NCBI RefSeq assembly: GCF_022539665.2
Contig: NC_081334.1
Span: 9,084,424 to 9,148,423, forward strand
Direction: 5' to 3'
Source of the DNA: Daphnia carinata
Lineage: Eukaryota; Arthropoda; Branchiopoda; Diplostraca; Daphniidae
Length of the DNA stretch: 64,000 nucleotides
The notes beneath the pieces were generated by a model. That model made no database searches. It was given only the letters and a program-made list of their open reading frames with translations, and had not been told where the DNA came from. Each line of letters begins with the position of its first letter. Position 1 is the first letter of the stretch. The position numbers were made by a program, and so were the translations under genes. Shown here piece after piece: positions 58,301-64,000 of the stretch.

Positions 58301-58680
58301 AACAACAATGTTGAGAGAAGTATTAAAAGACGGTGAACATGAGAACTGGGAAGATATGCTGGATGATGTTTTATTTGCTTACCGTAGTTCTGTCCATTCT
58401 TCGACATGTGAAACCCCATATTATTTACTGCACGGAAGAGATCCCAATATACCTATTAATGAATTCCTTAACGCTTCCCCAAAAACATTTACCTCCGCAT
58501 CGGATTACGTAGGTAACTTGACTGAACGCTTGCGTTACAGTTTCCAGCGCGTCCGTGAGGAGAGCGAAAAAGCAAGGAAACGTCAGAGGGAACAATATAA
58601 TAAAAGAGCGAATGCAAAACAGTATATGGTAGGTGATAGAGTATTATTAGATATTAGGGTAGTTAAAGAGGGCGATAGTA
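55398..58680 (+). pseudogene. pol: Pol polyprotein of E
   Basis: Protease (L-F-D-T-G-A-S near 55435), RT from ~56130 with F-C-V-D-Y-R-K-L-N and V-Y-L-D-D-V-I-I-F (~56690), RNase H (F-T-D-A-C-D-Y-G-I-G and S-D-H-R-P-L-Q-W), and integrase (HHCC finger ~57790-57900, M-D-F-L-G-P, D-R-G-T-N-F). A TAG at 56466-56468 (probable former TTG) interrupts the RT. A short duplication of TATAGTTAGACATGGTA at 58113-58150 shifts the integrase frame. The frame ends at V-G-D-R-V-L-L-D, where G begins. A fragment related to this pol is the insert at 25851-26120. Confidence 0.82.
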
Positions 58681-59987
58681 GCCTGTGAGGAAGTAGGTGG
58701 GAGAGAACGTGCGTCGACGTACCCACTTTTCCTAGACAGTAAGTCTGCCAATAGAGGCGAATTAGTTGAGGGCGCAATAGATAGAACCGTCGCCGAATCC
58801 CTGCAGTGGGACTCGGGAGACTTGCGCGAGGTTTTGGCGGAATCGGGACCCTCGGAAGGAGAGGCTAGTGAAGACTTGGGTTCAAGCTTCCAGGGTTCAA
58901 GCTTCCGGGGTTGGAGAGGTCCTAACGATTCTTCGGAAGATTCGCCTGTAGAGACTGCTAGTGACGAAGAGTAGACAAGCAGCGAATTTTCTAGTAGCAC
59001 CGTCCCTTCCACCTTGCCACAGTTGGCAATGGCTCAGCGGGCACCGGCCCCTCCGCTGAAGTATCGTTCTCCTCCAATTTTCTACAGGAAAAAGGAGGAG
59101 GATGCGGCCGATTGGTTGGAGCGCTACGAGAGTACTGCTCAGTACAACCGTTGGCGGAATACCGAGAAGGCCGAAAATTTTGGGATGCATCTGGATGGGG
59201 CGGCTCGTAAGTGGTTCCTTTGCGCGGGCGCTCCCACGGATTGGGAGGATACTCCAGCGGTGGCAGCGGCACCGGGTGTAGCTGCTGTCCCGGCGGTGCC
59301 CGGGTTGCGAACGAGATTCCTCACGGATTTTCAATCACAGCATTATGGCCGCTATCAAGAAGCTAGACTACGGCAGCGCAAGCAGGGCATCGAGGAATCG
59401 GGAGTAGAATACTTCTACGACGTAATCGACTTATGTCGTAAGGTAGATCCGGGGATGTCTGAGGAAGCAAAAGTAGGGGACTGAAGCCCACCTTGCTGGA
59501 GAAGATTTGAATAGTCAGCCGCAAAACGTCCGCAGAGTTTTTGGCAGCCCTAAAATTGCACTCCGAGGCCTCGGAATTAGCTAATCGACCCGACTGGGCC
59601 ATAAGCGTCCTGGGCGCTGCGAAGGGTGGGGCACCACCTAAGCAAGATACGAAAGACGAGTTACGCGACTTAGTTCATGAGTTAAAGGCGGAACTCGCTG
59701 AATTGAAGCGGTCAGCTAAATCCTCGGGGACCACTGCTAAGCGGGAGGAGGCGAGGTCTCCCCAGGGTTCCGTCTCCTTCGCGTCACGCACGTCGGATGG
59801 GAAACCGATTTGCCATAGGTGTGGGAAAGCAGGTCACATCGCTCGCTATTGTATGGCAGAAAAGGTGAATGACAAAAAGAAAGAGCCGGCGCGCAAGCAG
59901 CCGGATGGGGGACGCGACGACCCGCAGGATGATAGAAAGGGGAGCCGGAAGGACGACCGAAGAGACGGGTCGCGAACAGATGGGTAA
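58681..59987 (+). pseudogene. gag: Gag polyprotein of G
   Basis: The frame is open from the junction, with an acidic Ser-rich N-terminal part, an in-frame TAG at 58972-58974, then a capsid-type domain (P-P-I-F-Y-R-K-K-E-E-D-A-A-D-W and W-F-L-C-A-G) and, after a 1-base shift near 59480, a Lys-rich stretch and a CCHC knuckle (C-H-R-C-G-K-A-G-H-I-A-R-Y-C, ~59812-59853) with a long basic tail ending at 59987. A translation start at 59029 (ATG) is possible, which would make the TAG irrelevant. The protease frame overlaps the end in the -1 frame. Confidence 0.72.
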
Positions 59988-60034
59988 ACCGTGAGAAGAA
60001 GGTCGAAAGTCGCGAAGCTCGAGACAGCGGCAGC

Positions 60035-62461
60035 ATGAGCGTCGGGATGGTCTCGACCGACGAGGACGAAGCCCAGGAACCAACGGTCCTGCTTATAGAC
60101 TCTTCTCGTTTAATTACGGAAACTGTAACCTGTCAGGGAGTGGATATTCGGGCCGTAATCGACACTGGCGCCGTAGTATCGGTGGCGTCTCCTGATTTAC
60201 AGCGGAAGCTACAGAGGGAACGGATAGAGTGGGATGGGCCGTCGGTGGTGATGGTAAATGGTCTGAAGGCCCCTCCGTTAGGAGCTATGGAGTTAGAGAT
60301 CGAGCACCAGGGTAAAAGGGCCAGCGGTCAAGTACTAGTACTCGAGATGAGAGGCATCGAGTTGCTGCTAGGGAATGATTTCCTTAGCCAGTTTAAAAGG
60401 TTGCAAATTAACTATGATGCGGAGCGCCCGGAGTTGTTGCTAGGGAGCCTAGTGGAAGAGTTGGCTGAAGAGGCAGAGCGCAGGTCAAGGCCGAAGATAG
60501 TAGCCAAGAAAGCTAGAATGCTCCCTCCCCGGGCCATTGTTCCGGTAGAGATTGAACCTACGAATTTGGGGGAAGCAACTTGGATGATTGAGCCCTCTGA
60601 GCATCTCTCGCGGGTTAAGAGAGTTACCACCGGGAAGGTGCTAGTGTCAGCTGACACCCGACTCGATCGCGTGCTCATCGTAAATTGGGCTAATCGCCAA
60701 ACGTACTTGCGGAAGGGCACGGTGTTAGGCCAGATGGAGATCATCGATTTTTCTGTGGTACCCATTGAGGGAGCTGTGCAGCAAAACGGATAGGAGGGTG
60801 CGGCTATCGTGCTAACGTCCGAGGAGGTTCTTCCCGACTCTTCGGATGCAGGGGTCATCCCCCGCGAAGCCTTTAGAAAACAAGTTTCGGCAGACCTCCC
60901 TGCCGCGGAAGCTGAAAAGCTGGTGGACGTACCTGAAGAGTTTAACACCTGTTTTGCGTTGAGAGATAGTGAACTAGGGATGTGCCGAGAGGCTGAGCAC
61001 CGCATTAACACGGGAACCGCAGCACCCGTTCACCAACCGCCCTACAAAAGCGCGTGGAAAGAAAGAGCAATAGTCCAGGAACAGGTCGACCAAATGCTAA
61101 AAAAGGGTGTGATCGAGCGCTCAAGCAGCCCTTGGGCCTCGCCTGTGGTTCTGGTAAAGAAAAAGGATGGAAGCTGGCGTTTCTGTGTCGACTATCGTCG
61201 GCTGAACTCCATCTCAGTGAGGGACGTGTACCCTTTGCAGAGAATCGAAGAGACGCTGTCGCGTATGGGAAATGCCTGTATTTTTAGCACCATCGACCTT
61301 GAGAGCGGGTACTGGCAGGTACCCCTTCACGAGGCCGACAAAAAAAAGACCGCGTTCGTTACCCCCGATGGCCTATACCAGTTCCTGGTGATGCCGTTTG
61401 GGTTGGCTTTAGCCCCCGGGACCTTTCAACGGATGATGGATTTAGTCCTGGCCGGACTTAGGTGGTCGATTTGCCTCGTCTACCTGGATGACATAATTAT
61501 CTACGCTTCGGGAGTGAAAGAACATTTAAGCCGAATCCGTCAAGTTCTGACCGCCTTACAAAGTGCGGGCTTAAAGATCAAGTTAGTCAAATGTCAGTTT
61601 GGAGCCAGTGAGATCAAAGCTCTTGGCCACGTAATCAGTGGACTAGGTGTCCGCCCTGATCCCGATAAAATTAACGCCATTGTCAACTTTCCCATTCCAT
61701 CCTCTTTCAATAAAAAGAGCGAAAGGTTGAAATGCGTACGTAGCTTCGTTGGGTTGTGTTCTTATTACCGTAGGTTTATCCCTCAGTTCGCCCAGTCCGC
61801 AAAGCCGCTTACGGACCTGTTTAAGAAGGGAGGTTGTTTTGCGTGGGAAGCACCCCAGGAAGCGAGTTTCTTTTCATTGAAGCAGGCGTTGACTCGAGCT
61901 GCAATTTTAGCCTACCCCGATTTTGATAGGCCTTTTGAAATTCACCCTGACGCTTGTGACTACGGCCTAGGGGCCGTACTGCTACAACGTTTTGACAATG
62001 TGGAGAGGCCATTGGCCTACGCCAGTCGACTGCTGTCGAAAAGTGAAAGTAACTATTCGATCACCGAGAAGGAGTGTTTCGCCTTGGTGTGGGCCGTGAA
62101 GAAGTTTCGCAGTTACATCTGGGGCATGGAAACTCTGGTGGTAACCGACCACCACGCCCTTTGTTGGTTGTTGACAAAGAAGGACTTATCAGGGCGCCTA
62201 GCTCGTTGGAGTCTCCAGCTCCAAGAATTCTTGCTACGTATCGTTCATCGGAACGGGAGATTACATTCAGACGCGGACGCTCTCTCTCGTTACCCAATGG
62301 ACTCTCCGCAAGAACTGGACGAAGAATTGCAGTGTATGGTTGCTGCCCTGAGTGTCGACCTGGAAAGCAAAAGTGCGTTACAGTGCGCCCAGAAAAATGA
62401 GTGGAAGCTTGTATTTGCTGAATTGGAAAAGGGGAAACCATACCCCCCAATATCGTCTTAG
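60035..62461 (+). pseudogene. pol: Protease, RT and RNase H of G
   Basis: Protease with A-V-I-D-T-G-A (~60155) followed by a ~150-residue spacer. A single TAG (60791-60793) stands between the spacer and RT in the same frame, so it is a nonsense change or a read-through stop. RT has F-C-V-D-Y-R-R-L-N, M-P-F-G-L-A and V-Y-L-D-D-I-I-I-Y (~61480). RNase H shows D-A-C-D-Y-G-L-G-A and T-D-H-H-A-L-C-W-L. The frame shifts in a C run near 62445, before the integrase. Confidence 0.85.
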
Positions 62462-63622
62462 GGATGGACTTCTATATCGTGCAAAAGTCATGGAGGACGG
62501 TCTCCTCTTACGTCTGTGTGTTCCCCAATCCTTCAGAGGGGAGGTGATGCGTGCTTGTCATCACGACATTACTGCTGGACACTTGGTACTCACGCGGACA
62601 CTACACAAGATACAGGCCCGGTATTGTTGGCCAGGCATGGGAGAGGATATCCGTGATTTCCTGCGGAAGTGTCGCGAGTGTCAATCGCGCAAGCCGGTAT
62701 ACCAGCGTCCGGCTGGATTCATGGAAATCCAGCAAAGTGAGCGTCCCTTCGAGAGACTAGGAATGGACATTTTAGGTCCCTTCCCTCTGTCGAAAACCGG
62801 TAACACCAACATCATTGTTGCCGTTGACTACGTTACTAAGTGGGCAAAGATTAAAGCCCTGCCGAGAGCAGACGCCGCAGAGGTGGCTGACAGGTGAAAA
62901 GTGTGTTGTTACGTCATGGAGCCCCTCGTCAATTGACAACCGACCAAGGGCGCTGCTTTATGGCGGAGGTGACGCAGAAGGTGCTACAGGCGATGGAAAC
63001 CAACCATACGTCCACCACGGCATACCGGCCTCAGGCGAATGGGTTGGTCGAGCGGCTAAATCATACTCTAGCCGATATGCTATCTATGTATGTTAGTGCG
63101 TATCACCGGGATTGGGATGAATCCTTACCGTTTGTAACCTTCGCCTACAATACCAGCCGCAAGGAAAGTACGGGAAGGACCCCTTTTTACCTCGTGTATG
63201 GGAGGGAGGCTTTTCTCCCTGTCGACGGAGCCTTGAATTCCGACCCCAATCTTGTTCCTCCTCGCGACCGGGACCCAACGGAATGGGCCTTGGGAAGGTT
63301 ACAACGAGCGCGTCAGGACGTACAGAGGCTGTGCGCTGCTGTACACAAAAAGCAGAAGGTGCGGTACGATGAGGGACGCCGAGAAGCCCCGACTTACCTG
63401 CCTGGTGAAGAGGTGTTAATTTACAAACCAATCCGGAAGGTAGGGAAGTCGGAGAAGCTTCTGCATCGCTGGTTTGGGCCGTACACGGTTGTGCGCCAAA
63501 CCACTCCCACCAACTATGAGGTCAAGCTCGGCAAGTCCCCAAAATCCGAAATTGTACATGTGGAGCGGATCAAGCCTTTCGTCGATTGTGTGAGTCTTAG
63601 GCCACAGGTAAGCCACCAGTGA
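62440..63622 (+). pseudogene. pol: Integrase of G
   Basis: HHCC zinc finger (H-H-D-I-T-A-G-H then C-R-E-C-Q-S), catalytic core with M-D-I-L-G-P and D-Q-G-R-C-F, then H-T-S-T-T-A-Y-R-P-Q-A-N-G-L-V-E-R containing the third acidic residue, and a G-P-Y module (W-F-G-P-Y-T-V-V, ~63471-63495). A frame change near 62893 divides the core; the C-terminal part (62894-63622) is intact. A CACAG|GTAAGC sequence near its end (63603-63613) is a good splice donor. Confidence 0.85.
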
Positions 63623-64000
63623 TATGGGCACCGGCGATCAACCAGGGGAGACTTCTCTGCGTCGCCAACCCCGGGCCCACACTGGAAACCGGGCACCAGA
63701 ACAACCACCGGAGCAACCACCGCCCGCGAGAGTCCACCCTTCCACGACCGGCCACACCGCCCGTTGAAGAGGGAGGTGGAGGCCTCCGACGTTCCGCAAG
63801 GATCCGAGCGGCCAGAAAAACATTCCTGTTGACCTTCCCGCTCCTGTTCATCCTCACGGTGATAGGAGAATTTAAGCACGCTTCAACTAAAGAAGTAGTG
63901 GCTTATCAAGGAGTGATTTTTAAATCCGAGGGGGAAGTGTCGTTCTCCGACTCCGAATGGGTCGTGGCCACCGACCTTACGTTCGACCACCTGACAACCA
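63601..64000 (+). CDS. env: Envelope-like reading frame of G, N-terminal part
   Basis: The frame is open from 63601 to the window edge (133 codons). A Pro/Arg-rich segment is followed by a hydrophobic run (63823-63867; F-L-L-T-F-P-L-L-F-I-L-T-V-I-G) like a signal peptide or signal anchor, then a luminal-type sequence with V-V-A-Y-Q-G-V-I-F. Position after integrase suggests an env gene. There is no ATG before the hydrophobic run, so a spliced leader or upstream exon would be needed. Family not assigned; a short domain of unknown function is an alternative. Confidence 0.4.

Larger units (their letters stand above)
52027..58680 (+). mobile_element. LTR retrotransposon E (Gypsy type), 3' end missing
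   Basis: LTR (52027-52734), tRNA-Leu primer site, gag and pol on the plus strand. It is preceded by GTTAC, a possible target duplication. It ends inside the integrase C-terminal region at ~58680, where unrelated GC-rich element G begins, so the 3' LTR is absent. A few nonsense codons and small duplications interrupt it. Confidence 0.88.
58681..64000 (+). mobile_element. Element G: GC-rich Gypsy-type retroelement, 5' truncated, open at the right edge
   Basis: Starts inside gag with no LTR or primer site and contains gag, protease, RT, RNase H, integrase and an envelope-like frame running off the window. Its base composition and codon use are much richer in G+C than E or family 1. Confidence 0.85.

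Noticed and set aside
59139-60083. Minus-strand frames of 60-145 codons opposite element G gag
   Set aside because: GC-rich sequence has few stop codons in all frames; these are Arg/Pro/Ser-rich shadows.

Overview
The window is almost entirely a nest of LTR retrotransposons of the Gypsy/Metaviridae superfamily, most of them damaged. The genome is eukaryotic and most likely arthropod. The introns I can see are 63-64 nt long, the primer-binding sites match eukaryotic tRNA-Gln and tRNA-Leu 3' ends, and the main family has gag, pol and an envelope-like gene, as in errantivirus-type elements. A small crustacean such as Daphnia would fit, but that is only a low-confidence impression.

Layout. Family 1 (minus strand, ~200-bp LTRs, tRNA-Gln primer, gag-pol-env plus accessory genes) supplies copies A (1-4005, cut by the window edge), B (4006-16468), C (16469-26565), D (30733-45603) and F (47598-52026). 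A is inserted in the accessory ankyrin gene of B, and B in the same gene of C. Copy D carries a foreign gag-only element J (40844-43325, GTAT target duplication) inside its gag. It also carries a 1.38-kb block in its env that is nearly identical to the F/E junction. H (45604-47597) is a pol fragment of another Gypsy element. E (52027-58680, plus strand, 708-bp LTR, tRNA-Leu primer) is inserted in F and has lost its 3' end. G (58681-64000, plus strand, GC-rich) is a further Gypsy element that runs off the right edge with the start of an envelope-like frame. Between C and D (26566-30732) lies about 4.2 kb of AT-rich non-element DNA. It holds a fold-back repeat, a tRNA-like sequence, a run of hairpins, the last two exons of an unrecognised spliced gene, and a diverged direct repeat pair.

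Family 1 logic. A strong splice donor lies a few bases before the gag ATG, and a strong acceptor directly abuts the env ATG, so env was probably made from a spliced mRNA. Gag is unusually long, with a coiled-coil N-terminal half, a Gag capsid-type region and one CCHC knuckle. Pol lies in the -1 frame and carries a highly charged linker between RNase H and integrase. Env has a signal peptide, an R-K-R-S cleavage motif, a Thr-rich mucin-like region and a C-terminal membrane anchor.

Most novel signal. Between env and the 3' LTR, family 1 carries a two-gene accessory module: a sense gene for an acidic, ankyrin-repeat protein (best in D, 30709-31854), and a divergent gene on the opposite strand (4611-5107 in B, 32320-32566 in D, relic in H at 45661-45990). 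The antisense gene shows an intron with the same phase at three loci and is followed by polyadenylation signals in B. An intron antisense to the genomic RNA would survive retrotransposition, which supports a real antisense gene. I recognise no family for it.
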